Below, piece by piece: positions 48,329-61,356 of a stretch of DNA of 64,000 nt. A model generated the notes under the pieces. It had not been told where the DNA came from and ran no database searches. It worked only from the letters and a program-made list of their open reading frames with translations. Position numbers and translations under genes: made by a program. The DNA comes from Cyclina sinensis (Eukaryota; Mollusca; Bivalvia; Venerida; Veneridae), in assembly GCA_012932295.1 (NCBI GenBank), contig JAAONU010000008.1:35764949-35828948 (forward strand). The letters run 5' to 3'. Numbering within the stretch: position 1 is the first letter of the stretch; each line of letters begins with the position of its first letter.

Positions 48329-48744
48329 CTTAAAATTTTACAAAACTTTCACAAAAAGAAAATAGATATAATATAAAGAGCAGTTGTTGAAGAAATTTTA
48401 ATAGTCTCATTTATTTCATGTAGTCGGTTTGTCTTTACGTGAACCGGAAACATTTAGTAGAGAATGAAATACACTGTAATGAATATGAACCAAAACAAAA
48501 GTGTGTGCTCGTGTTTCTCTTAAACAAAACCCAACATCCTTATTGCATGATCTCATATGTTGTCATTTTTGAAAAAAATGAAGCAATGTCAGCATTAGCA
48601 TCACTCAAGGTTTGAACACTTGGTAAAATAGTGAAAAATCTCTGTTATGAGACAAAAGTTGTCTAAATTTTACTAATACTTCTGCAATAATTTGTACCAC
48701 ATACAACCATACCTCCTTGGCCATATCGGTGTACAGTGTACCTA

Positions 48745-49340
48745 TGCTGATTTTTTTTTTTTCAGGAAACAATTATGGTGAAGTATTTAAACAACCAGCC
48801 ACCTGCAAAATACAAACAAGAGTTTGATTTACATCAAAAAAGGAATTTCTCAAATTAAAGAAAAAAATATTAGTCATCCTTAATTTATACCAACCGAAAG
48901 TGTGGTCCTGAATGTTAAAAAGTGCAGTTGACTGATTCCTTCGAAAAGCGAACGTAAACAATCTTTTTACCTAAGTATACTTATTGACAGAAAACTCTTA
49001 TGCCACTAAGGAAGGCGGCAAATTGTAAAAACCTTTTATGACCAGAAGATTGTAACATACCGGAGCTTGTGGTGACTAAAAACAATAATTTAAGCGTTGT
49101 AATAAGTTTACTAACGAAATTCATTTTCATAGTATTTTGAAATTTTGCAATTTTGATACAACAAAAACTAACAAATAAAACATAAGCATTGTATCAACAA
49201 ACAGACACCAGAACTTGAGATATTATATAGGTGATAAATAGTTATGTGTTGAATTAAAACAAAATAATTTCTTACATTAAAACATTAGTTCAACTGTAAT
49301 GATAGAAATTCATCAACGGTTGTGCACTGACATTTTTTTA
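48745..49340. other. No gene recognised, right edge of duplication
   Basis: AT-rich sequence with no counterpart in copy A. A 12-base T run near 48752 lies just past the end of homology. No exon-like stretch was seen. Confidence 0.4.
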
Positions 49341-49351
49341 TATAATAGCAA

Positions 49352-49745
49352 CTTCACCTCCCCCGGGGCTACTTTCTAAACTGTTTCTGCCTTGTTCGAG
49401 ATATAATATAAATAACACATGGTGTCGGGGTGATAGCTGATATTGTTCCCCCGAGAACTGGTATATAAGCCCGACGCGCAATTATACCGAAAAATCTGAT
49501 AACTACAATATAAGTTACTTACACAGTCAAAAAATAAATAATCCTTTTCCTTTCCTGCCACAATATGGGGGCGAACTGTCTTTGTACGATCCTGATCAAT
49601 AAAAGCTTAATTTTTACTAAAAATAAAATAATCAGTCCAGGTGAGTGAACTAGTACAGCACTGCGTATGGAGGTATATAGGAGTTATCTGCCCAAGAGTG
49701 ATATAAGAAATATCTCCCTGGGAATATTCTCCGGGAGGGTGATAT
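49352..49745. mobile_element. Possible MITE
   Basis: 'tcacctcccccgg' on the left and 'ccgggagggtga' on the right are near-complementary ends about 390 bp apart. The interior has 'gttcccccgagaactgg' and 'tatataagcccgacgcg', more GC-rich than the surroundings. No clear target duplication. The frame at 49376-49561 has no known motif. Confidence 0.3.
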
Positions 49746-49851
49746 TCGATCAGAACACATTATAAGTCTATGGGAGTTTTACACTGAAATATAAGTGAGG
49801 TATAAATAATTTATTTATCATATGATAAATGTTGTTTTTAATGCAATATAA

Positions 49852-49853
<2 letters not shown>

Positions 49854-49919
<66 letters not shown>
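49854..49919. repeat. (TA)n microsatellite
   Basis: About 33 uninterrupted TA units. The reading frame of alternating I and Y across it is an artefact. Confidence 0.95.
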
Positions 49920-49921
<2 letters not shown>

Positions 49922-50359
49922 CACGTGTAAAATAACGGCCTACTTTTTGCTTCATAACAATTATTTTTATTTATTGTCATTTTGTAAAAGTTGGTATGCA
50001 TTTAGATGTCCTGTTTAAAAGAGATGACTTTCGTGTTCAATATTTCCGACATATTTTGACATTTAATTTGGAACTATTTTCTTTGCGGATGTTTTGTCAG
50101 CTTTTGTCAGTATAGTTCAAATAAATATTGCTAAGATAAGATCAGTTTTACGGTTGTTTTGAGTAGTGATCAGCCAGAGGCTCGCTTAACAATATTTTCC
50201 TGAACTCGTTGAAAAAAAGTTTATTTGAAATGAAAATTCGTATCAGATCCTGTATTCATATACTAAGTAATGCGTATGTTTTTGTCCTTATTGGTATGAC
50301 AGTTATAGTCTAAATAAAAGAACAACACTGATTCATTATTTTCACATATTTATTTACTT

Positions 50360-50500
50360 ATTATAAATGATGACTTTCTCAAGAGGGGATGTGTTAGGGA
50401 ATCGATTCCTTGGCTCAATGGTGAGAGTGTTGGAGTTCGAATCCCACTCTGGGTTGTGTATTCTCAGATACATTGCATCTTTCTGCTACGGACCTGAAAG
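50360..50500 (+). mobile_element. Remnant of the tRNA-Asp-like miniature element
   Basis: It shares 'gactttctcaagagggga', 'gggaatcgattc' and 'gttgtgtattct' with the right half of the element at 29663-30207. A deletion removes the first part of the repeat and most of the anticodon arm. It is a third copy of the family in this window. Confidence 0.7.
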
Positions 50501-50699
50501 CATGAGATAGCAGGACAATCTAATCAAATTCAGTTATGGCAATGCTAAATTACGTCAGCTACAAAAATATTCGCATTTAATATTCAATCTTCAAAACACA
50601 AAGTTGGGAGAATTTATCAGATTATTTTATAAATGACACACTCTTAAGTTTTACAAAAGAGAAAAACTACTAAGAATAGGACAGAATGATGCTATTGAT

Positions 50700-50792
50700 T
50701 TTTTGTGGGTATCGTAAATTATACCATAGTCAGATGACAATTCCATATCACGAGACGAATTGCTATGACATAATCTACGATACCCACAAAAA
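50700..50792 (+). ncRNA. 92-nt hairpin, miRNA-precursor-like or MITE remnant
   Basis: A 17-base perfect outer arm (50700-50716, containing 'tgtgggtatcgta') pairs with 50776-50792. After a one-base mismatch the stem continues as 'attat' with 'ataat' and 'atag' with 'ctat', leaving a loop of about 33 bases. The size and shape fit a pri-miRNA hairpin. The family is unknown and expression cannot be judged. Confidence 0.3.
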
Positions 50793-51339
50793 CATCAATA
50801 CAAATATGATATATATATCGTTTACTTATTGTTTTTCTTTTGCGAATAAATATGTCTTTTTTTATTTAAACTTATGTTTTAAAGGTATATTTTTCTTTTA
50901 TCCGTTTATGCAAATAATTGTACTTTCTCTATTTACATCTGTTTCATCATTATGACTAGTTCGAGAGATACAGTGGCGTTTAAAAATATCAGCTATTTTA
51001 GTCACTAACGGTATATTCCTAAAAAATTATAGAATTCAGTGAGTTATATTATTCAGTGCAGTTTAATTTAAATGAATTTATGATACAGCCCAATAGAGTC
51101 CAAAATCCTGAAGAAATATCGCTTTAAAATATACACAACATCAAAGTAAAGGAATGTAAACTGTGTTGATTTTTGTCGTTGAAAAGAAGCTATGCATATG
51201 CATATTTTACGTGGCCCGAACGGGATTCCGTGCACTAGTATCATAAATCTGATAAAAATGTTATCGAAATCTGTAAGTATAATAAATCAATTTGAAGACC
51301 GATAAATTTTGTACAACTTTATTATACCCCGAAACGACC

Positions 51340-51830
51340 GGTGGTCGGTCAGTTGCAATTTCCTTGTCCGGCGTATAACTTAAAAACGACTGCTTGGAAT
51401 TCAGTGCAACTTCATACAATGATCAAGCACTATGAGTGGAAGTGCAGTATTTAAGAATCATAACTTTATCTTCACTTTTTGCAGAGTTATTTCCCTTTGT
51501 TGGTTTTCGTTGTCTGGAGCATAACTTGAAAACTACTGGTTGGAATTCAGTGCAACTTCATACAATGGTCAAGCACAACAAGTGGAAGTGCAGTATACAA
51601 GACCTTAAACTCTTTTTCCACTATTTGCACAGTTATTGCCCTTTGTTGGTTTTCCTTGTCTGGAGCATAACTTGAAAACTACGGTTTGGACTTCAGTGCA
51701 ACTTCATACAAGAGAGCACAATGACTGGAAATGCATTGTACAAGAACCACAACTATCTTTAACTGCCCACAACCATAACTCTATTTCAGTTTTTTTACAA
51801 AGTATTCTGTTAGTAATAACGTCCTCAGTT
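51340..51830 (+). repeat. Tandem repeat, about 145-bp unit, three copies
   Basis: 'ttggaattcagtgcaactt' or a variant occurs at 51394, 51540 and 51685. Each copy has 'ggagcataacttgaaaacta' upstream and a 'tttgttggttttccttgtc' type phrase. It is the same family as 1-420, inverted. Confidence 0.85.
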
Positions 51831-51879
51831 TCGAAGCAGTCTTGCTTGGGTATAAATCACATTTAGTGATAGCTCTAGT

Positions 51880-54540
51880 ATGTGATTGTTCAATGAACAA
51901 CACAATCTGATTAAAATTAACTCTTAAATATCGCTTTGCTATTAGGATCTGAATGTTCCCAAAAGAAGGTCATATTCTCATGACCTTTCAATCACCCAAT
52001 AAGTACCTAGCTTTCAAGTTTTTGAGGGTGAAACAGTTTCTATTTTTAATAATTTGAAAAATCTATATTTAACTGGGATCCCAAAGTTAATTAAAGAAAT
52101 CTTGTAAAAGTTTGAGAAAATTGTATGTGTGGGAAAATTTTCAGTAGCTTTTGACATTTGATAGATACTGCATGTATGCCAAAATAAACAGGCCCGTTTA
52201 TTTGAATATTTTTATCAGCATGCTCGTCGGAGAATTCATTTATCTTTTAAGACACAAAATATTTTCAAAATATTCAAGATAATTTAAACATGCTATAGAA
52301 GTTTTACACTAAACATTAACACAACGTGTGTACAAGTAAACCATAAAGACGCGCAATAAGATAAGGCTGGGATATAAATAACAAAACTGGAAATCCAGAT
52401 AATCAAGAAGATAGAACAGAATGGGTCGTCTTCAGATCTTAGCGTAGTTAGACTGTGTACTTTGTCAGGTTGATGAAGAAAATTAAGTTTTCAGACACAT
52501 TTGCTCTAAAACCAGAAAAAAAGATGTTAAGAGTAGCAAACAATAGCTAAATGTTGTTTCTCGCTTTCTAAATTATCCTGGCACGTAATTACTTTACTTT
52601 GGCTATCATTTCCTTCTACTGTATGTGGCAGATATTGATGCAGTGATAAGATTTATCTTATACTAACCTTATCCGTCTCGGAGCTGGGCTGCGTAATAAT
52701 AAACAAGTTAAGATAACAACAAATAAGTAAATTAAAATAGCAATGTGTTTCATTTGTTTGTAGGATTGCTTGTCGATGTAGCATATAGTAGCAGATTTAT
52801 TTTGAGAACAGCAAACGGAATAATATCTTAATAAAACATCTCATAAATCTATGTTTTAAGATGATAGCTTGAATGGCTCCTACATATAAGCTATGTCCTA
52901 GGCTAACAAGAGGCTTTTTTTTACATCTGCAGTTTCAGTACGGCATAGGTACATGATATGCTAATCCGTGTTGTGCTTTTGTCAGAATCGATCTTTTAAA
53001 CAAGTTGTTTTTTTCACAGACAGTGGTGAAGCATACAAACTTGTTTTTATGTTTTGAAATATTAATAAATCGTACGATTTATATCATAGGACAAAATTTA
53101 TAAATTGACAGCAACATGTTCCAGTCCGCTAGCGTCTTCTGTTGTGTATTGATTGCAAAACTATAGATATAGTTTTTTAAAGTTTTTTTTATCTCAGAGT
53201 TTACTTTGTATCTTCAGAAAATTGATTTGAGATGGAGGAAATTTATCTGTTGAATGCAAGTTTTAGATTGACTCACAAATTATAGAATTCATTTATTCTC
53301 CACGGTTATGTCTTTGTACAAAGTCAAAAGTAATTTAAGTTTTAAACTAAAAGTTGATACAATAACTATAAAAATGCTGTCAGCACGAAGATTTATATAG
53401 CTAACTTGTGAATGTCTTAAGAGTCTGAATGCTTGATTAAATAATTGGTTTTAATTGGTATATTTAAAGAAACAGTGTTGACACCCTGTAGGAAAATTAA
53501 ATCCATGTGTAGTGTAACAGATCTGTTTTCATCGATTTGCAAATTAGCTTTTACACTGATTAACCCAGCTTCTAAAAACAATAACTGTAATGTCAAATAA
53601 TATTGTCCTCTATAATACAGTAGAAGAGTATTTAGTCTTTTGTGACTGGTCTTTTAAGAATATTTATTTTCCCAACAAGGTTTGGAAGGTATGTTTCATT
53701 TTTACATAAGAGTGGTCTTTTGACACTAATAATGTAAGTTATCAGGGTTTATAGTTAGTAAAGAACTCTAAGATCCTCTAATTGGTGGATAACTCTTCAT
53801 TCAGCTCACTCAAGGACAAAAGCCTATCAGTTTCTGACATTTATTCCCAAAACTAAAGATTAAATGCAAAATGATATTAACAGTCAGCTGATATAAAATT
53901 GTTGTAATTCCAGTCTTCAAAACACTGGCTAATCTCTTGTGCACTTCATGTTTATTGCCGAAGAAATTCTGGCAAACTGAAACCAAGCATAATTGTGGGT
54001 GATCTATTTATCAAAGAACCTCCCTTAGCTTCCCTGAAATAAGGCATGTTAACAAATAAATAAACAGCATGCCTGAGCTTACTTGAGTAATATACAGTAC
54101 TAACAGATGAGTTAGAATCTACCCAGTCTGATCCCAGTGATTCTTAAGCATTAATAAATTACGTTCTCTCTGGAAATGCACCAGCATAAGTAGTATGACA
54201 GTCTAAAAATGGCAAATACTTTGAAAGGTATTATCCTGTAGTTTTGGTACATGTTACTTCCATCAGTATTGATAAAGATATTGGTTTTCCTGCCAAAGGA
54301 AAAAAGAAAAGAAGTCGGTATCTTTAAAACATTTGTTCTGGTTTTAACATTACGAGAGAATAATGCAGACTTATGTTAACAAGAGTATAAAGTCTGGTTA
54401 GGCAATCAGAATTGAAGTTTTATATTGCTTGACATTCATATTTGTATTTTTGTTATCGACATGCGTGAAAATAGATTAGATTATGTTTTTTGTTATAGAA
54501 ATGAATTTTCATTCATTGATAGCACACCTTTATCTATGTA
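51880..54540. other. No gene recognised
   Basis: AT-rich sequence without open frames of interest, repeats related to the other families, or convincing splice-bounded exons on either strand. Confidence 0.45.
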
Positions 54541-54920
54541 ATTCAGTGACGAAGACCATCGAAGCCGGAATCAGATGTGCCTCCGAACGCTGAAATAATT
54601 ACAGTTGTATATACCTAAATGACAAATATTTTAAAATGTAATGATAATCGTGAATCTTAGTGTTACACTTTCATTGCGTACTTTCATCATTTAAGTACTT
54701 AAGAAGTTTACTATTTAAGTAGACTAATAAATAGGAAAGCATAATGCCATAGAAAGTGTGTTTCATTAATTTTGTATAACTGACTATAACTTGAATAAAA
54801 AATTGAAAATACCATATAGCAATCTGCCAAGGAATGAGTCAGAACCCTATAAAAAGTCACCAAATTTGAATGATGTGGTTATAAGTCCTCATGTCATTTC
54901 CAGTTTATGAATTTGTGTCA

Positions 54921-55005
54921 TCACTTCTCCCCTGTCAGTCCGCAGCCCTCGTACACCTTTAGGTCATGACCTTCTTCAAATGAGGCTGGGTGTCGAATTG
55001 CTGCT
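54921..55005 (-). CDS. Candidate terminal exon, minus strand
   Basis: A minus-strand acceptor 'ttattttcag' (55006 and above) is followed by a frame reading IRHPASFEEGHDLKVYEGCG and ending in TGA at 54921. A different phase, required if it follows the exon at 55209-55267, reads QQFDTQPHLKKVMT and stops at 54959. The composition is protein-like in the first frame, but the phases do not agree, so the gene model is open. No family is recognised. Confidence 0.3.
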
Positions 55006-55208
55006 CTGAAAATAAACAGTATCCTTTCAGGCATAAGACATTGGAAAAAAATCACCATACATTTGAAAAATAAAAAAAGAAACATTTTGGTTTAATCAGA
55101 CATTCCAAAAAGGGCAAGAAAATAACATGCTTGAAAATTATTAGAAAATAAATTGTAAACATATATCATCATAAAGAATTAAAATGTTTTGCCAGTTCAA
55201 ATCATTAC

Positions 55209-55267
55209 CGTTGTGCAAATTGAATTGAGTGTTTCCATCACAGTCCATTTTTATGATGTCTTTGGTT
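55209..55267 (-). CDS. Candidate internal exon, minus strand
   Basis: Acceptor 'caattcaattgcag' and donor 'gtaatg' bound 59 nt with one open frame, TKDIIKMDCDGNTQFNLHN. The other two frames have stops. No family is recognised, and no upstream exon was found with confidence. Confidence 0.3.
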
Positions 55268-55942
55268 CTGCAATTGAATTGACTGAGCCCTTAATGTAAG
55301 CATATTTTCTGAAAAATGTTGTTACTTCAAACATAAGTCATATGCGTTATGTAAATATCGTTTTTTTTCAATATTTTTAGAGCAATATTATGCATTGAAG
55401 TCAAGGTATTATTACCTTATAAATCAAATTTGTATCTTATTCTGTCAGGGTATTTATCAGGTAAACAGAAGGAAGCACCAGAATGCCTGGTGGAAGAGAT
55501 AAGTATTATATTTCATTTCAATGCGCAAAGAAAATTACTGCCTCTTATTCATTAAAAAAGACTGTTTTACATCATTTAATATCGTATCTTCTTTTGTCAG
55601 TTTAATGCAGAAAATTTTGTTTTAAATCTATTTTGGTTTCTTTGCAGTTTCAGCAGACGTTCAGTTGACTCTGATGCTATATATTAAAATGCTGACCAAT
55701 AAACTGTGCATGTGACCAGGATTAAAAATGATTAGAAATTTGCATCTTTTTTGTAATAGTTTATGTGTCTCTTTCCTGCTTTCTTCACCACCTCTTGCTG
55801 TCAAAAACATTAATCAGATCTAAGACATCCAAGAAATGTATTTTATTTGATCATGTATTTCTACTTATTTGATCTACAATTTTACCATAACTGACACCAG
55901 CAGTAAGAAATAGTTCGTTAAAAACTCATAAAGTAAGCATAT

Positions 55943-56036
55943 ATGTGTCAAAAATTTAGTTTAGCAGCTGATAGCGATGAAGACAAATTCCTAGAGAGTA
56001 TTCAGGCTGAAATGTCGTTGTTAGATTTCATTCTAG
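55943..56036 (+). CDS. Candidate exon or exon relic, plus strand
   Basis: After a possible acceptor 'aaaatttag', the frame reads LAADSDEDKFLESIQAEM, an acidic helical stretch with protein-like codon use. No good donor follows. From about 56040 the sequence is a dispersed repeat, so the exon may have been cut by that insertion. Confidence 0.2.
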
Positions 56037-56039
56037 CTT

Positions 56040-57010
56040 TTTTTTATGCCACCGCAGCATCTGTGATGCGGTGGCATACAGCAATTTCAACCAAACTTGG
56101 CAGGATTGTTTCTTGGGTAAAGGACTTTCAAAGTTGTTCAAGGAATTGGATTCTGCTCAGAAATCTGCTTGCCATGGCAACCAAAACAAATATTAGAAAA
56201 CAAATCTTTTTATCCAGGACCACAAGACCTAGAGCTTTGATATTTGCTTGAGACATTACCTAGTAGATCTCTAACAAGTTCGTTCAAATCATGGTCCCTG
56301 GGCTCAAACTGACCTCGCCCCAGGGGCACATAATTTAATATAGAGACATATATGGAAAACTTTAAAAATCTTCTTCTTCTTCAGAACTACAAGGCCTATA
56401 GCTTTGATATTTTGCATGAAGCATTACCTAATTGACCTGTACCAAGTTTGTTCAAATCATGACCCCCTGGGTCCAATTGGCGCCACCCTGGGGGCACAGT
56501 TTTATATAAAGTTATAATAGTGTAAAGTTAAGAAAATCTCCTTATCGAGAACCACATGGCCTAGAACTTAGATATTTTGTATGAAGCATTCCCTGGTAGA
56601 CCTTTACCAAGTTTGTTCAAAGCATGATCCCCGGGTCCAAATTGGCTCAGTTCCGGGGATCAATAGGTCAAACTTTTAAACCTTTTTAACGTCATTGATA
56701 TTTAAGCTATAACCTTCATATTTGAGCATATGAGTGATATGAACTTTGTTTATTATTTGACATGTTGATATGTGACCTTAAACCCAATTTCACATGATCA
56801 TTCAGGTCAAAGGTCAAATTTTTAAGCCTTCATAACTTTATCATTGTTTAAGCTAAATATATTGGAAGTGATGTACATATGAACACTTGTTATTCATTTG
56901 ACATGCAAATGACCCTGACCCATATTTAGTATTGACCAGGGTTAAATTTTCAAGTTTTCATCACTTATCATTTGTTTATGCAATGACCTTTATATTTTAT
57001 CATTAGATAC
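56040..57010 (+). repeat. Dispersed repeat block with a head hairpin
   Basis: It starts with a hairpin ('atgccaccgca' at 56046, complementary to 'tgcggtggcat' ending 56077). Three units with 'accaagtttgttcaaatcat' and 'aagacctagagctttgatat' type phrases follow (56130-56650), then shorter 'tttgacatg' units to about 57010. It is related to the 17782-20010 family in its unit sequences but has a different head. Confidence 0.7.
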
Positions 57011-57019
57011 ATATGATAA

Positions 57020-57957
57020 TTGAGTTTTGTTTCACTTGCTGAAATATTTACCTTGTGTTTTATTTGACATTGATCATTGTTATGGGATGTATACAAGAAT
57101 TTGTTCCTATTAATAGTTCGTGCTACACAATGCAGTGGCATAGCATTTTTCACAAATGCAACCTTTTGTTATTTAGTTATGCATATGGTCTATTTTTTTA
57201 CCTTATCTTGTGTTTGGAGACTGTTCCTTTTATAAGATATATTTAATTTCATCATAAAAAACGGGTTCCTTGCAATTAGTTTAAAAGCGGATGTTTTATT
57301 ATTTATAACAAAATATATCATATTTGCAGTTTACGTAGGCTACCGGAACAACCATATTTTCGCTTGTTAGATCATCTGCATCTTCAAGCATCATATGTAA
57401 CCTTTCATATTTTTGATAATAATTATCATATAAACTCCAATGATTAACTCTGAAATGAAGTAATATAAACTATTTATAGATTTAGTTACGTATATTTTTA
57501 AACATAATTACTGCAATAATTTAATTTCTGTGTATAAGAGTTTTACTAACGGCAAAAGGTACTTTACCCTTATATTTACGGTTAAGTAGTATAATTAATA
57601 AAGAGTAAAGAATTTTGCATATTTATACCGTTATTTTGGTTGTCTATATCAGAATTCAGTACTACATTCAACTTTCTCCAACTATTGTTGCTTCGCTATT
57701 ATTATCAAGAACTGTTTTTTAAAGTATTTCAAAGTATTCAGGATGGTCTTTGTTTGGACTACAGGTTTATTTTGGCGTAATTTTCTTCATTTTTTTTTCT
57801 AATTTTAGTATTTGTATACGACCGTTTATAATTTCTTTGTGTTCAATACCATTGTGCTAAAGACTGTTGTTCAACAGTATTCCTTTAACTTTACTGTTAC
57901 TATTTTCTCAACCAATAAATATATCGTTTTTTCCATTCATTTGTCCTTACCTTTAAA

Positions 57958-57995
<38 letters not shown>

Positions 57996-58870
57996 TATGT
58001 TTCCTGAATTAGACACATATCATATTTCTTTCATTAACTAATATTCAAAAGTATTGACTCGTTTCTCTCTTAATGAAAAAAACTTTTCATTAGAAGTTTA
58101 TATTTTATATTCTTTTTGAGTATTTATTTGTTTCAGATTAATTTGTGTGTAACGACGTATCAGTTTTATTCTTCGATTCTTTTAATAAATGGTTTTGATG
58201 TGGCGGGAGTTCAAACAAAGTACTGAGAATTAAAGAAAGTAACATAGAGAAGCTTAAAGATGACGGTGTTGAATGAAGAAATTATACGGAAAGAACAAGA
58301 TACGAGGCAATGGGAGCCGCGTAATATTTATCTAAAAGTGGCATTTCGTGCACATATTTACATTCGAGATTTAGTTTAAACATTATTGTTTTAGCTCGAT
58401 TGTGAAGAAAGCTTGCAACATATATAAATCACTCTCGAGTCCGCCTCCTGGAACTAGGCAGTACTGAGTCATACGAAATAAACATGGAGAAATGAAAAAA
58501 AAATCAATAACATTTGATTTGAACAGGTTTCTATCTGATTTTGTATCCTTTATAATATGTCCAAAAGCGTGCATTCCATGTTTTTAAGTCCGATTAAATA
58601 TACTTTATAAAAAACAACAACAAAACAACAACAACAAAACAAAACAGAACAGGTTTTAGAAAAAAAGTATAGTTCATAATACAATAAGTTAACTAATGGA
58701 ATATGATAAGGGGATTAGAATAAAAAAGGAAAATACTGAACATGACATAATGCTGAAATAACTGAACATCAAGACAAATGATAGAATATTGCAATACAAA
58801 AAGAACTAAACAGATGTGTGAGACTTCGATTGAGATACATCCGATGAAATGTTTTTTTGATTATCAAATC
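57020..58870. other. No gene recognised; poly-T and (CAA)n runs
   Basis: AT-rich. It contains a 32-base T run (57960-57991) and an 'aacaacaacaaaacaacaac' type tract (58613-58650). Open frames are short and rich in F, L and I from AT bias. Confidence 0.5.
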
Positions 58871-58876
58871 TCTGTC

Positions 58877-59142
58877 CAAGGGGTCGGACCTAAATCATGT
58901 AGCTCGGTGCTTTAAGCGAGTATAACGTGTAGTCTATGACCAATGTCGTCAGTTTTCGCGTAAATATTCAGGAATTGGGATAAATTATCAACAGCTATGG
59001 GGATTTTCTTGGAATATTTGTATAATTTATACCACTAGTACCTAGACATATATGTATGCTAACTGTAGCTGCTATTTGACAGAAGAAGAAATTTTTGACA
59101 AAAAGTTATTGGAGGGATGCCAACAAAGGTGTCCCATTTTTT
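58877..59142 (+). repeat. Left inverted arm
   Basis: Pairs with 61357-61623. It ends inward at 'ggtgtcccattttt'. Mismatches and small indels between the arms are visible, so the insertion is not recent. Confidence 0.8.
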
Positions 59143-61356
59143 GTGTGATTCTGCGATAATTTGCTTACTTTTTTCAGTTTTTCAGCTTGACCAACACTTT
59201 TGCGCCACTAAAATGATATGTTAAGTAAACAGGAACAGAATTAAACATTTATAACCAGTTAGAAACATTCATAATGCATCCATGTTCAATCTTTTTAACT
59301 TTAAGACAATAAACGTGTAGTTTGAGTCACTTTAAGTAATCTCGGTTCTTTCATAACTACACACCGTATTCTAATACATAGAATATCTTTTTGTCACTAG
59401 CATATTGGTTAAATTTAACAGTTATCTTGTAGTATAATCATACTGAAATCCAGTGTTTGTCCAATTTAAAGGCATTACATTAACTAGACATTGTGATTTT
59501 ATAAAGTGATAGCAATTGAATGTCTTTTGATACAACCGAAGTTAACGTTCAATATATGTATTCGTCCAAGATTATTTTTACATACAGCTAAACAAATGTT
59601 AACAATAAAACAATTCTTACTGTTGGGAGTCGAAGCAATAATTTAATATCATAATCAGAATTTGTTTGATATCCAGAAAGAATTAAAAGATTAAAAAGAT
59701 TAGAATTATTCAACACAAATTCACCTTGGAACTGTAGATGCCGGAATGACAAACTCTATACTCTGTAACTTGGGGCAACAGCTTATAAATAAAATATCAT
59801 AGCAAAAAAGCATTATGACATATATTTACAAGCTATTCATACATATCATACATGAGAAGTAAATAGATCCTCCAAAGCTAACTTATACGTTTTTTTACAA
59901 ACTTGAATTAAATCTCGGATGTATTAAGATACCTGACGGCTTGGAGATAACGGAGGTAGTTAAACATTTTACCTATAGCAGACTATTTAATTTTCATCCC
60001 CTTTTCAAGTTTCATTAGTAAAGACTAATCACGACTTGCAGGAAATACCTTAAAACCACAATTATTAGCAACCTAATTCAATATATTGCAAAACGGCAGT
60101 TTAAGCAAGGCGGTGATATTTATCAGCCAGGTCTTTTTTTATAAAGGATTTCCATTTCATCTTTATCCTTAGACAACATTGTGTTTTTAAAACTACAAAT
60201 AAATACGAAAACATACATGTAATTTCTCATCCAGTTATTTCAGTCATCAAAAGCTGTTCTGAATGGACTACATGACCCTTTTGAAATTATGCATTGTAAT
60301 GTAGACAAATTCTTCGTAAAAATTGTTATCATGTAAACATTTGAACCAACTAATTATGCAAGTACATTTGACATCAAAAATGTTCTTCTGTTTTTGTTTT
60401 TTTTTTTGCTTACAGAGAGATGATAATGTTGTCATAGAACTTTATGTTCATTATTTCATCTAAGGTTAGTGACAGTCTAGTCAAAGGGGAAGAACTATTG
60501 ACTGATATGATAGTGGAAGAAGTAAGATAATATTTTTCAAACTCCATTAAAAACTACAAATGTTTTAAGAAAGTTAACTTGTCTTATCTGCGTGTATCTC
60601 TAATTTGTTTCCTTTTAACTGAAATAATGGTAAGATGCAAATGAACATTGGATACGACATCCAAGAATAAATGTCGCATAGATATTTTGTTGAGTCCAGG
60701 GATTCAACCATTCACCTTTGAATGACTATGGAGCTTAGCACATTGGCAGTTTTTATATGTACCAGTTTATTTAACTGTGTGGCACATGCTGTATGTATGT
60801 TGACAATTTGTTTTCGCACAACTTAGAAAGTCCTTTTTGATTTTATAAAATAAATATATAATGTTTGCATGTATGTTATATCTACAAAATTGTCAATTTT
60901 TTAAAAAAATAAAATCTACAGACATGTGATCAAGTCAAAACCTTTCATAGTTTAGAATGTGCGTCTAATGTTGTATTTGTATCTGTTGAAAAGCACCACA
61001 TAATCCTCCAGCCTTAAAATCGCAAGTGCACAAATTAATAGCAACATCGATTGAATCATAATAGCATAAATAAGGAAATACTTTGGTTTTCTACCAGATA
61101 CATAAAGTAAATTAATTATACAAACAGAACTCTTTGTAAAATTTGTCAACATGCTTATTTTGAAAAACTTAACTTAAACATCAATAAAGAACCGAGGTTA
61201 CACAATATGGCCTTATAGTGACTAAAACTACACATTTATTGTCTTAAAGTTAAAACAAATCGACCATAATATATAATATATGTTCGTTACTGGTTGTAAA
61301 TGTTTAATTGTGTGCCTGTTTACTAAAAATATTGTTTCAATGGCACAGAATGGTTT

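Larger units (their letters stand above)
33840..48740. repeat. Segmental duplication, copy B
   Basis: Compact copy of 5430-33650, joined head to tail with it. It begins in sequence matching TRANK1-like intron 1 (~5440) and ends in the 3' flank of gene B, which matches that of gene A (33440-33600 with 48600-48740). The junction lies between about 33600 and 33860. Confidence 0.85.

Noticed and set aside
49768..50001. 77-codon minus-strand ORF
   Set aside because: It is read through a (TA)n microsatellite, giving an alternating I/Y run.
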